DNA of 64,000 nt. It comes from an uncultured Campylobacter sp. Lineage in GTDB: Bacteria > Campylobacterota > Campylobacteria > Campylobacterales > Campylobacteraceae. The notes under the pieces are model-generated. The model had not been told where the DNA came from and ran no database searches. It was given only the letters and a program-made list of their open reading frames with translations. Location of the stretch: NCBI GenBank assembly GCA_945873855.1, contig CAMCEN010000003.1, forward strand, positions 81,992-145,991, read 5' to 3'. A program made the position numbers and the translations under genes. Positions 29,361 through 37,123 of this stretch are shown here, in pieces (within the stretch, counting starts at the first letter, position 1; each line of letters opens with the position of its first letter).

Positions 29361-29933
29361 ATGGTAGAAATAAAAAGACAAACAAAAGAGACAAATATCA
29401 GCGTAAAACTTGAAGTTTATGGCAAAGGCGAGGCAAAGATAAATACTGGCATAGGCTTTTTTGACCATATGCTAAATGCGCTTGCAAAGCACTCGCTAAT
29501 GGATATAGAACTAAGCTGCCAGGGCGATAGAGAGATTGATGACCACCACAGCGTGGAGGATTGTGGCATTGCTTTGGGTCAGGCTTTTGCTAAGGCTGTT
29601 TATCCAGTCTCAGGTATAGAAAGATACGGCGATAGCGTGCTTGTGATGGACGAGGCAGCAGTATCGGCTGCGCTTGATATTAGCGGGCGAGCGTTTTTGG
29701 TTTTTAAAGCCAAGATGAAAGATAAAATCGGTACTTTTGATAGCGAGCTTATCCCTGAGTTTTTCACAGCTTTTGCGCATAATGCTAAAATCACCCTACA
29801 CATAAAAAAACAGCGTGGTAAAAACGCTCATCACATAGCAGAGGCATGTTTTAAGGCTGTGGCTGTAGCACTGCGCAAAGCCCTAGCAAAAAACGAGCGC
29901 ATCGGTATGCCTAGCACAAAGGGCTGTTTGTGA
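29361..29933 (+). CDS. hisB: Imidazoleglycerol-phosphate dehydratase HisB (monofunctional)
   Basis: Mn-dependent dehydratase of histidine synthesis. Metal motifs F-F-D-H-M-L, D-D-H-H-S-V-E-D near residue 60 and K-N-A-H-H-I-A-E near 155 are present. 190 residues is dehydratase only; the N-terminal HAD phosphatase of enteric and C. jejuni HisB is missing. A PHP-type HisJ at 59209-59994 would supply that step. kdsC starts inside its stop (GTGA). Confidence 0.95.
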   Translation: MVEIKRQTKETNISVKLEVYGKGEAKINTGIGFFDHMLNALAKHSLMDIELSCQGDREIDDHHSVEDCGIALGQAFAKAVYPVSGIERYGDSVLVMDEAAVSAALDISGRAFLVFKAKMKDKIGTFDSELIPEFFTAFAHNAKITLHIKKQRGKNAHHIAEACFKAVAVALRKALAKNERIGMPSTKGCL

Positions 29934-30430
29934 TAAAAATACTTTTTTTGGATGTGGATGGCTGCCTTAGCGATGGTGGGATTTATACAGGCGCAAATGG
30001 CGAGCTTTTTAAACGCTTTGATGTAAAAGACGGCTTTGCCTTGCAGCAGTGGAATACCGCACTTGGCGGCATCTCAGCGATAATCACTGGCAAAAGTAGT
30101 GATATAGTAGCATTTCGTGCTAAAGAACTAGGGGTTAAATACTGCTTTCAAGGCGTGAAAAACAAGCTTGAAAAAGCAAAAGAAATCTTAGCTTTTGAAG
30201 CACTAAGCTTTGATGAGGCTGCTGTCATCGGCGATGATTTAAACGATATTTGCCTTCTAAAAGCTATAAAAAACAGCTACGCACCAAATAACGCTATAAA
30301 AGAGGCAAAAAGTGCTGTAAAAACAGTGCTACAAGCAAAGGGCGGATATGGGGCTGTGCGTGAGATGATAGAAGATGTTTTGGAGCTAAACGGACAAAAG
30401 CAGGCGTGGATAAAGAGCTTTGTGGGCTAG
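29930..30430 (+). CDS. kdsC: 3-deoxy-D-manno-octulosonate 8-phosphate phosphatase
   Basis: HAD-family enzyme releasing KDO for the lipooligosaccharide core. F-L-D-V-D-G-C-L-S-D-G at residues 5-15 holds the nucleophile Asp; I-G-D-D-L-N-D near 104 is the last HAD motif. 166 residues with no cap, as in KdsC tetramers. GTG start overlaps hisB by 4 nt. lptC and lptA follow, the conserved LPS-transport neighbourhood. Confidence 0.93.
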   Translation: MIKILFLDVDGCLSDGGIYTGANGELFKRFDVKDGFALQQWNTALGGISAIITGKSSDIVAFRAKELGVKYCFQGVKNKLEKAKEILAFEALSFDEAAVIGDDLNDICLLKAIKNSYAPNNAIKEAKSAVKTVLQAKGGYGAVREMIEDVLELNGQKQAWIKSFVG

Positions 30431-30431
30431 T

Positions 30432-30528
30432 AGTAATTCTAGTTTTTTAGGAATTCTAGAATTCCTAAGGTTTTTCAATCTAGAATTCCTAGGAATTCTA
30501 GATTTTGCTAGGAATTCTAGAATTTTAG
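30432..30528. repeat. Palindrome cluster between kdsC and lptC
   Basis: One exact core (30451-30464) with four degenerate copies. TATAGT at 30531-30536 just after it is a possible -10 for lptC. Confidence 0.85.
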
Positions 30529-30556
30529 CTTATAGTATTAGAACAAAAGGTATAAA

Positions 30557-31066
30557 ATGACACTAAAAATATTTTATTTTCTCATTGCGCTTTTTAGCGT
30601 GAGTGTTGTTTTTGGACTTTTTGATAACTCTTATAATTTTGGCTTTAACAAAGATGATGTGAAATTAGCCAATATGAAAGCCCTAAATGTCAAAGCTTAC
30701 GAGCTAAATGCTACAAATATAGATGCGGTTTATAAAGCAGATGAGGTGGTGCGCTATGATGAGCATGATGAGGTTTTTGGCTTTGATGGCTTTTTTCAAA
30801 ATGATAATTTACACCGCCTAAGCTCGGATTTTGCTATAATCAAAGACAAAAATGTAACTATGAAGCAAAATGCTATGTATCAAAATAGCGATGAAAACCT
30901 TACTTACTCATCAAATGAGCTCATTTGGGGCGAGGGTTTTTTGCGCTCAAATGTGCCCTTTACCATCACGCAAAATGGCGATAGAGTAAGTGGGACAAGC
31001 GGTAGCTATGATATAAATAACAAAAAAATAAAAGCAAAAAATGTAAAAGGTGAGTTTAATAGATGA
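30557..31066 (+). CDS. lptC: LPS export protein LptC
   Basis: Single-pass inner-membrane protein linking the LptB2FG extractor to periplasmic LptA. An N-terminal helix (residues 3-22) is followed by an OstA-like beta-jellyroll with repeated D-E-V-x-x-Y-D and N-x-x-Y patterns. 169 residues. Similarity is weak, as is usual for LptC; assignment rests on topology and position before lptA, whose ATG overlaps its stop (ATGA). Confidence 0.85.
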   Translation: MTLKIFYFLIALFSVSVVFGLFDNSYNFGFNKDDVKLANMKALNVKAYELNATNIDAVYKADEVVRYDEHDEVFGFDGFFQNDNLHRLSSDFAIIKDKNVTMKQNAMYQNSDENLTYSSNELIWGEGFLRSNVPFTITQNGDRVSGTSGSYDINNKKIKAKNVKGEFNR

Positions 31067-31536
31067 AAAAGTTTTTTCTTTCTTTGGCTGTTTTGGCTGG
31101 GCTTGTGGGCTCTCTTGGTGCTGAGCAGATTGAGATTACAGCTGATAGCTTTGAGGCTGATGAGAACAAGCTTATAGGCAAGCTTGATGGCAATGTTGTA
31201 ATCAAAAATGGAAGCTTTGATAAGCTAACTTCAAATCACGCAAGAGTGCTTTTTGATGAGAAAAAACAAGCCAAAAAGTATATCGCTAGTGGCAATGCGA
31301 AGTTTTGGGTTAAGCTAAAGGGCAAGGACTACGATGGCAGCGGAGCTGAGCTTACTTACGAACCAGCTGGGCAGATTTATACTTTAAGTGGAAATGCTTA
31401 TTTACATGAGGTAGAAACTGATAAAAAACTCTATGGCGCAAAAATCATTGTAAATAAAGCAAAGGGCATTTATAGCGTTTATGGGCAGGGCAAAGAGCCT
31501 GTGAAATTTATCTTTGAAACTGAAGTTAAAAAATGA
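31063..31536 (+). CDS. lptA: LPS transport periplasmic protein LptA
   Basis: Bridge protein carrying LPS across the periplasm. Signal peptide 1-20 (V-G-S-L-G-A), then OstA-fold strands: I-T-A-D-S-F-E-A-D-E, G-N-V-V-I-K-N-G, D-G-S-G-A-E-L-T-Y, Y-T-L-S-G-N-A. 157 residues. It overlaps lptC and engB by 4 nt each, so the three are translationally coupled. Confidence 0.9.
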   Translation: MKKFFLSLAVLAGLVGSLGAEQIEITADSFEADENKLIGKLDGNVVIKNGSFDKLTSNHARVLFDEKKQAKKYIASGNAKFWVKLKGKDYDGSGAELTYEPAGQIYTLSGNAYLHEVETDKKLYGAKIIVNKAKGIYSVYGQGKEPVKFIFETEVKK

Positions 31537-32132
31537 TAAATATTATAAACGCAAAGTTTATAACCTCAAGCCAAAATCTAAGCCAGTGCCCTGATTTTGG
31601 GCTTAGTGAGGTGGCTTTTTTGGGCCGCTCAAATGTAGGCAAAAGCTCTTTAATAAACGCACTTTGCAATCAGCACGGCCTAGCAAAATCAAGCTCCACG
31701 CCTGGTAAAACGCAACTTATTAACTTTTTTAGCGCAGAGTTTATAGATGATGAGAAAAAAGAGCGCTCGCAGGCTGTTTTTGTGGATTTGCCAGGCTTTG
31801 GCTATGCTAAGGTTAGCAAAAGCGTACAACAGCAGTGGCGCAAAAATCTAAGCGAGTTTTTGCGTGGTCGCATACATATAAGGGCTTTTTTGCACCTCAT
31901 TGACTCTCGCCACGACAGCCTAGAAAATGATGAAAATCTAAGTGAGTTTATGGCTGAGTTTATCCGCGCTGATCAAAAAATCTTGCGTATTTATACCAAA
32001 GCTGATAAACTAAATCAAAGCGGTAAAGCAAAAATAAAAGCAAAAGATAAAAACGCAATTTTAGTAAGTGCGGCTAAAAAAACCGGCATAAACGAGCTAA
32101 AAGAGCAGATTTTTAACGCACTTTATTCTTAG
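31533..32132 (+). CDS. engB: Ribosome biogenesis GTPase EngB (YsxC/YihA)
   Basis: Small GTPase needed for late 50S assembly. G1 G-R-S-N-V-G-K-S-S near residue 31, switch S-S-T-P-G-K-T-Q, G3 D-L-P-G-F-G-Y, G4 T-K-A-D-K and G5 V-S-A-A. 199 residues. The stop is followed at once by a palindrome array. Confidence 0.95.
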   Translation: MINIINAKFITSSQNLSQCPDFGLSEVAFLGRSNVGKSSLINALCNQHGLAKSSSTPGKTQLINFFSAEFIDDEKKERSQAVFVDLPGFGYAKVSKSVQQQWRKNLSEFLRGRIHIRAFLHLIDSRHDSLENDENLSEFMAEFIRADQKILRIYTKADKLNQSGKAKIKAKDKNAILVSAAKKTGINELKEQIFNALYS

Positions 32133-32260
32133 GGAATTCTAGAATTCCTAAGAATTCAAGTTTAGAAAATCTAGAATTCCTAAGAATTCAAGTTTAGAAA
32201 ATTTAGAATTCCTAAGAATTCCTAAGAATTCAAGTTTAGAAAAATTAGAATTCCCTAGAA
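32133..32260. repeat. Palindrome array between convergent engB and proA
   Basis: One exact core (32134-32147), then three near-identical units of about 37-45 bp: CTAGAATTCCTAAGAATTC followed by AAGTTTAGAAAA. This higher-order repeat differs from the other arrays. The genes converge here, so a terminator role is conceivable, but there is no T run after a strong stem. Confidence 0.85.
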
Positions 32261-32305
32261 AATATCTCTGCCTAAAAGCTACGAAGTAAAATACAATTCA
32301 AGCAC

Positions 32306-33523
32306 TTAGCGCACTTCGCCGTTACCGTAGATGATGTATTTGTAGCTTGTAAGTCCCTCTACGCCTACTGGGCCCCTTGCATGAAGGCGGTTTGTGCTAA
32401 TTCCCACCTCTGCGCCAAAGCCAAACTCGCCGCCGTCATTAAATCTCGTGCTAGCATTGGCAAACACGCAGCTTGCATCAACTTCGCTTAAAAACCTTTG
32501 GCAAGCTGAGTAATCCTCGCTGATTATCGCCTCTGAGTGCCCTGAGCCGTATCTTGCGATATGCGCAAGGGCCTCGTCCATGCTAGCTACTACTTTTATA
32601 TTTAGCTTAAAATCATCGTATTCAGTGTCGTAATTTTGCTCGCTAGCACTTTTGCACTCTATGATTTTAGCAGTTTTTGGACAGCCAAAAATCTCTACAT
32701 TATATTCTTTTAGCAGAGGATAAACAGCGCTTAAAAACTTGCTTGCTACGCTCTCGTGAACCAAAAATGTCTCAGCTGCATTACACACCGCTGGGCGAGA
32801 GCATTTGGCGTTTATTGCGATATTTAGGGCTTTTTGAAGCTCCATTGCTTTATCTATGTAAATGTGGCAAAGCCCTTTGTCGTGCTTTAGCACAGGAATT
32901 CTAGAATTCTCGCTTACAAAGCGAACGAGATTTTCGCCACCCCTAGGCACTATCATATCTATAAACTCACTCATGCCCAAAAGCTCTAAAACTTCATCAC
33001 GGCTTATGTCCAAAAAAGCCACAGAGCAAAAGCCAAGAGCCAAAAATGCGCTATTTAGTGCCTCTATAAACGCTAAGTTTGTAAGCCTAGCTTCTTTGCC
33101 ACCTTTTAGCACGCAGCCATTTGCGCTTTTAATTGCTAAGGCTGCGATTTCTAGTGTTACATTGGGCCTTGCTTCGTAGATTGCGGCAATTACGCCTATT
33201 GGCACGGCGATTTGGTTTATTTTTATACCTGATTTTGCCACCCAGCCTTTTTTGATCTCGCCTATTACTTCTTTTTGACCGGCAATGCTTTCTAAACCTG
33301 CGCAAATCGCATTTAAGCGGGCTTCATCAAGCTTTAAGCGGTCCTTCATCGCTGAGCTAAGATCACTTGCGTTTGCTAGGTCAGCAGCGTTTGCGGCTAG
33401 TATTTTTGCGCAATTTTCTCTTACCTTGCTAGCTATGCGAAATATTAACTCGTTTCGTTCGTTTGCGCTAAGTTTTGCTAATTCTTTTTGCGCAATTTTT
33501 ACGGAATTTAAAATTTTTTTCAT
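32306..33523 (-). CDS. proA: Gamma-glutamyl phosphate reductase ProA
   Basis: NADPH-dependent aldehyde-dehydrogenase-type enzyme of proline synthesis. Catalytic Cys in R-P-A-V-C-N-A-A-E-T near residue 245; V-L-K-G-G-K-E-A and the cofactor strand M-I-V-P-R-G-G are visible. 405 residues. An exact palindrome (32896-32909) is read as E-N-S-R-I-P-V, matching a sequence many ProA proteins have naturally. Divergent from fqrB; C. jejuni has the same pair. Confidence 0.96.
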   Translation of the reverse strand: MKKILNSVKIAQKELAKLSANERNELIFRIASKVRENCAKILAANAADLANASDLSSAMKDRLKLDEARLNAICAGLESIAGQKEVIGEIKKGWVAKSGIKINQIAVPIGVIAAIYEARPNVTLEIAALAIKSANGCVLKGGKEARLTNLAFIEALNSAFLALGFCSVAFLDISRDEVLELLGMSEFIDMIVPRGGENLVRFVSENSRIPVLKHDKGLCHIYIDKAMELQKALNIAINAKCSRPAVCNAAETFLVHESVASKFLSAVYPLLKEYNVEIFGCPKTAKIIECKSASEQNYDTEYDDFKLNIKVVASMDEALAHIARYGSGHSEAIISEDYSACQRFLSEVDASCVFANASTRFNDGGEFGFGAEVGISTNRLHARGPVGVEGLTSYKYIIYGNGEVR

Positions 33524-33593
33524 TGTTTTACCTAAATATTAAAAAAATTGTGCTTTAATTCTACTATTAAATTGCTTAAAGAAAGGATGAAAC

Positions 33594-34535
33594 ATGTATG
33601 ACATCGCAATAATCGGTGGCGGACCTTGTGGTATCGCTTCAGTAATCGAAGCAAAACACGCTGGATTAGCAAAAATCTTATTGCTAGAAAAAGGCGAAAA
33701 TCACAGTCAAACTATCCGCAAGTTCTACAAAGACGGCAAACGCGTAGATAAAGAGTATAAAGGGCTTGATAGCACTACAAAAGGCTCAGTTGAGTTTTTT
33801 GATGGCACAAAAGAAAGCACGCTAAATTACTTTGATAAATTGCTTGATGAGGGCGAGTTTGAGGCGATTTTCAATGTTGAGGTTGAAAGTGTGAAAAAAA
33901 ATGGCGATTATTTTGAGATAACTACTTCAAAATCTGGCTTTAAAGCTAAAAATGTGGTGGTGGCAATCGGTCGCATGGGTAAGCCAAATAAGCCTGATTA
34001 TAAAATTCCGCCTAGTATAATGAATCTTGTGAATTTTAATCTAAATAACTGTGGAAATGGCGAGAAAATCATCGTTGTAGGTGGTGGAAACTCAGCTGCT
34101 GAATACGCCTGCGAGCTTGGCAAATGTAATGATGTAACGCTATGCTACCGCAAAGAAAAGTTTACAAGACTAAATGATATAAATGAGGCTGCTGTTTATG
34201 AAAGCGAGAAAAATGGCAGCTTAAAGCTACTTCTTGGCACTGATATAAGCGAGCTTAGCAATGCTGATGGTAAGGTTTGTGTAAACTTCACTGATGGCAA
34301 AAGCGAGGTTTATGATAGAGCAATTTATGCAATCGGCGGCTCAACTCCTGTGGATTTTCTAGCAAAATGTGGAATTGAGATGAATGGCGAAGACCCTATC
34401 ATTGATGAGCATTTTCAAACCACGACAAAAGGGCTATTTGTAGGCGGTGATATCGCTAGCAAAAAAGGTGGCTCAATCGTAGTTGCGCTAAATAACGCTC
34501 ACACAATCATAGATTACATAGTAAAAAATAAATAA
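33594..34535 (+). CDS. fqrB: FAD/NADPH oxidoreductase, FqrB-type flavodoxin reductase
   Basis: Thioredoxin-reductase-like flavoprotein of 313 residues. FAD motif G-G-G-P-C-G-I-A at 8-15 and NAD(P) motif V-G-G-G-N-S-A-A near 160 are present, but the redox C-x-x-C of thioredoxin reductase is absent. That, plus the proA neighbour, fits the Campylobacter/Helicobacter flavodoxin:NADP oxidoreductase FqrB, which passes electrons from 2-oxoacid oxidoreductases to NADP or quinone. Older annotation calls this family YpdA-like. AAAGGA precedes the ATG. Confidence 0.82.
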   Translation: MYDIAIIGGGPCGIASVIEAKHAGLAKILLLEKGENHSQTIRKFYKDGKRVDKEYKGLDSTTKGSVEFFDGTKESTLNYFDKLLDEGEFEAIFNVEVESVKKNGDYFEITTSKSGFKAKNVVVAIGRMGKPNKPDYKIPPSIMNLVNFNLNNCGNGEKIIVVGGGNSAAEYACELGKCNDVTLCYRKEKFTRLNDINEAAVYESEKNGSLKLLLGTDISELSNADGKVCVNFTDGKSEVYDRAIYAIGGSTPVDFLAKCGIEMNGEDPIIDEHFQTTTKGLFVGGDIASKKGGSIVVALNNAHTIIDYIVKNK

Positions 34536-34544
34536 TGCTTTAAA

Positions 34545-34612
34545 ATCTAGAATTCCTAGCTAGGAATTCTAGATTTGGCAGATTTTTTACTAGGAATTCT
34601 AGAATTCCTACT
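34545..34612. repeat. Palindrome cluster between fqrB and purU
   Basis: One exact core (34594-34607) and two near copies, spaced by AGCTAG and GGCAGATTTTTTAC. An AT-rich promoter region follows. Confidence 0.85.
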
Positions 34613-34646
34613 ACTTTTATTTCTTGTTTTTTAAGCAAAATATTCA

Positions 34647-34652
34647 TAAAAT
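34647..34652 (+). promoter_or_regulatory. Putative purU promoter -10 (TAAAAT)
   Basis: TATTCA-TAAAAT lies 24 nt before the start codon, downstream of T-rich sequence; TTAAGG serves as ribosome site. Confidence 0.4.
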
Positions 34653-34675
34653 CGCAGTTTTTTTAAGGTAAGAAA

Positions 34676-35506
34676 ATGGAATATATTTTAAAAGTTAGTT
34701 GTGATGATGAAAAGGGGCTAATACTTCGCATTAGTGAAATAGTCGTAAAAAACGGGCTAAATTACCTTAGTACAAATGAGTTTGTTGACCACGAAAATCA
34801 TAGATTTTATATGCGAGCGGTTTTAGATGGAGAACTTGAGGTAAAGGGCTTTGTAAACACTCTGCTAGCCTTTTTGCCACGCTCGGCGCAGGTATTTTGC
34901 GAGGAGTCAAGGCGCAAAAATATAGTTGTCATGGCGACAAAAGAAAATCACTGCCTAGGTGATATTTTGATTAGAGAAAATAGCGGTGATTTAAACGCAA
35001 ATGTGCTAGCTGTGGTGGCAAATCACGAAGACTTGCGCGAGTTTGCTAGCAAGTTTGATGTGCCATTTATCTGCGTACCAAGCGATGGAATGGGGCGAGA
35101 AGAACATGAAAAAATGGTGCTTAATGAGCTTAAAAAGTTTAATTTTGATTATCTTATTTTGGCAAAGTATATGAGAATTTTAAGTAGTGATTTTGTCTTA
35201 AACTACGAAGAAAAAATCATAAATATCCATCACTCATTTTTGCCAGCCTTTATCGGTGCAAATCCGTATAAACAAGCCTACGAGCGAGGTGTGAAAATCA
35301 TAGGTGCTACGGCGCATTTTGTAACTGAGTGCCTTGATGAAGGCCCCATCATCACCCAAGATGTGGTCTTAGTAAATCACGAAATGGACTGGCAAGATAT
35401 GAGAAGAGCAGGGCGAAATATAGAAAAAGTGGTACTTACAAGGGCGCTTGATTTGGTTTTTGATGAGAGAGTATTCGTTCACAAAAACAAAACCGTGATA
35501 TTCTAG
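34676..35506 (+). CDS. purU: Formyltetrahydrofolate deformylase PurU
   Basis: Hydrolyses 10-formyl-THF to THF and formate. An N-terminal ACT domain (residues 1-75, C-D-D-E-K-G-L-I-L-R-I) precedes a formyltransferase-type hydrolase domain with catalytic N-I-H-H-S-F-L-P near 180, G-A-T-A-H-F and E-G-P-I-I-T-Q-D. 276 residues. The formate it makes could feed the formate dehydrogenase at 54-58.5 kb; that link is inference. Confidence 0.95.
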   Translation: MEYILKVSCDDEKGLILRISEIVVKNGLNYLSTNEFVDHENHRFYMRAVLDGELEVKGFVNTLLAFLPRSAQVFCEESRRKNIVVMATKENHCLGDILIRENSGDLNANVLAVVANHEDLREFASKFDVPFICVPSDGMGREEHEKMVLNELKKFNFDYLILAKYMRILSSDFVLNYEEKIINIHHSFLPAFIGANPYKQAYERGVKIIGATAHFVTECLDEGPIITQDVVLVNHEMDWQDMRRAGRNIEKVVLTRALDLVFDERVFVHKNKTVIF

Positions 35507-35513
35507 GCTAGTT

Positions 35514-35641
35514 GGCAATTCGCCTTGCAGCACTATTATAAAAAAAGCCAGCTGCGTGCGCCCCCAGATGAACTATATGTTCTATCCCTGCGGCGCACTC
35601 GCTGCCTTTTGTCATACTAGCACCACAATGCTAGAATTGCC
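35514..35641. repeat. Structured repeat family R2, copy B (imperfect 128-bp inverted repeat)
   Basis: Ends in GGCAATTC (35514-35521) and GAATTGCC (35634-35641). Apex GATGAACTATATGTTCTATC (35567-35586) differs from copy A at one loop base. The arms (CAGCTGCGTGCGCC before, GGCGCACTCGCTG after) pair with each other but differ in sequence from copy A. Terminal ends, CTTGCA near the left end and ACTAGC/CACAAT near the right are shared with A. No open frame. Confidence 0.75.
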
Positions 35642-35648
35642 GTTTTCT

Positions 35649-35804
35649 AGGGAATTCTGGAATTCCTTGGGGAATTTTTTAGGGAATTCTAGATTTTTTA
35701 GGGAATTTTGGAATTTATTCTAGGGAATTTTAGAATTCCTTAGGGAATTCTGGAAAATTTTGCAGGGAATTTTGGAATTTATTCTAGGGAATTCTAGAAT
35801 TCCG
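35649..35804. repeat. Palindrome array upstream of trmL
   Basis: Six units of AGGGAATT(C/T)TAGAATT or AGGGAATTTTGGAATTTATTCT, the last an exact core (35789-35802) ending 18 nt before the trmL ATG. The trmL frame happens to stay open through part of this array but that is not coding evidence. Confidence 0.85.
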
Positions 35805-35819
35805 CAAAGAAAGCGAAAT

Positions 35820-36302
35820 ATGTTTAATATAGTTTTACTTGAACCACAGATTCACACAAACACAGGCTCAATAGGCAGAATGTGCGTAAATGCTAATTGC
35901 GTTTTGCATCTTATTAAGCCCTTTGGTTTTATTATTGATGATAAGCATTTGCGCAGAGCTGGACTTGATTACTGGGCGAGGCTAGATGTGCGAATTTATG
36001 AGGATTTAAGCGAGTTTTATGCTAAAAATGCAGCCGCAAAAAAGCGCAGTTTTTTTGCTACGACAAAGACAGATACTCTATATTTTGAGGCTAGTTTTGA
36101 GCTTGGGGATTATTTGTTTTTTGGCAGGGAGGATGCGGGGCTGCCTCTGGCCTTGCTAAAAGAAAATGAAAGCCGCTGTATAACAATACCTATGAGCCCT
36201 GAGGGTCGCTCGCTAAATCTGGCTACAAGCGTGGGAATTATTACTTATGAGGCAATTAGACAAAACTTTAAGCACTTTAATTTAAGAAAGAGTATAAAAT
36301 GA
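35820..36302 (+). CDS. trmL: tRNA (cytidine/uridine-34-2'-O)-methyltransferase TrmL
   Basis: SPOUT-family enzyme methylating the wobble ribose of tRNA-Leu. N-T-G-S-I-G-R near residue 15, F-G-R-E-D-A-G-L-P near 103 and S-P-E-G-R-S-L-N-L-A-T-S near 128 form the trefoil knot. I start it at ATG 35820 (160 residues, the family length) rather than at 35760, where the extra residues are only translated palindrome. The ribosome site is poor (AAAGAAAG). The next gene starts 4 nt before its stop. Confidence 0.92.
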   Translation: MFNIVLLEPQIHTNTGSIGRMCVNANCVLHLIKPFGFIIDDKHLRRAGLDYWARLDVRIYEDLSEFYAKNAAAKKRSFFATTKTDTLYFEASFELGDYLFFGREDAGLPLALLKENESRCITIPMSPEGRSLNLATSVGIITYEAIRQNFKHFNLRKSIK

Positions 36303-37066
36303 GAATTTTAGTTTTAGCATTATTTTTTGTAAGCTTGCTTAGCGCAAAGATACTAATAGCAAGCTTTAATGTCCAAAATCTCTTTGATGATAAAACAGAT
36401 GGCACTGAGTATGCTGATTTTAAAAAAGGTGGCAAAAAAAACTGGAATAAAGAAAAATATGAGAAAAAAATCGCTGCTGTCAGCAAGGATATAAAAGAAA
36501 TTAACGCTGATGTGATTTTGTTACTAGAGATAGAAAATGAGCGTGTGCTAAAAGAACTAGCTAGCCGCACAGGATATGAATATAGCGTATTTAGCAAAGG
36601 CAACGATAAAGCCCCAGTTGGCCTTGGCTATCTCTCAAAAAAACAAATTCTAAGCGTAAAAGAATACGCTGTGCCAAGAGTGAAAACTAGGCCGATTTTG
36701 CAAATTAAAGTGCGTGAGGCTGGACGCGAGCTAAATCTTTTTGGCGCGCATTTTCCAGCTATGAAAAACTCGCTAGAAAAAAGGCTAAATGCCGCAAAGA
36801 CAATGCTAAGAGCAGTGCACGGAGTAAAAAATGCTATAATCTTGGGCGATCTTAATAGTAACTGGGATGATAAGTTTTTGCTAAAAGAGCTAAAAAATGA
36901 CTATACAAGCATTTGGCAGTATAAAAAGGGCTGGAATTCATACAAAAGTGGCGGCACAATAGATCATATAATGATAAAAAATGACCTAGCGCGTGCTGTG
37001 AGTGCTGATTTTTGGGTTTATAAAACTAAAAGCTCAGATCATAATGCTTTAATCGTGCAATTTTAA
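36299..37066 (+). CDS. Secreted endonuclease/exonuclease/phosphatase-family protein
   Basis: 255 residues with signal peptide 1-16 (F-V-S-L-L-S-A). The EEP fold is visible: I-A-S-F-N-V-Q-N-L-F-D near 20, L-L-E-I-E-N near 80, F-G-A-H-F, L-G-D-L-N-S-N-W near 185 and S-S-D-H-N-A-L near 245, which supply the metal and catalytic residues. Likely a periplasmic or secreted DNase; the substrate is not certain. Overlaps trmL by 4 nt. In naturally transformable relatives such nucleases limit uptake of outside DNA. Confidence 0.82.
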   Translation: MRILVLALFFVSLLSAKILIASFNVQNLFDDKTDGTEYADFKKGGKKNWNKEKYEKKIAAVSKDIKEINADVILLLEIENERVLKELASRTGYEYSVFSKGNDKAPVGLGYLSKKQILSVKEYAVPRVKTRPILQIKVREAGRELNLFGAHFPAMKNSLEKRLNAAKTMLRAVHGVKNAIILGDLNSNWDDKFLLKELKNDYTSIWQYKKGWNSYKSGGTIDHIMIKNDLARAVSADFWVYKTKSSDHNALIVQF

Positions 37067-37093
37067 AAATTGCGAAATTTTAAAAAAATTTGC

Positions 37094-37099
37094 TACAAT
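37094..37099 (+). promoter_or_regulatory. glyS promoter -10 (TACAAT)
   Basis: AAAAAATTTGC-TACAAT is a TGN-extended -10; AAAAGGA at 37111-37117 is the ribosome site for ATG 37124. Confidence 0.5.
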
Positions 37100-37123
37100 T
37101 TGCGATTTAAAAAAGGATTTGAT

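Noticed and set aside
33594..34535. Thioredoxin reductase
   Set aside because: Fold fits, but the C-x-x-C redox pair is absent, and neighbour and length fit FqrB.
35760..35819. N-terminal extension of TrmL
   Set aside because: The extra 20 residues are only translated palindrome (G-I-L-E-F, N-S-R-I-P); the family starts at M-F-N-I-V-L.
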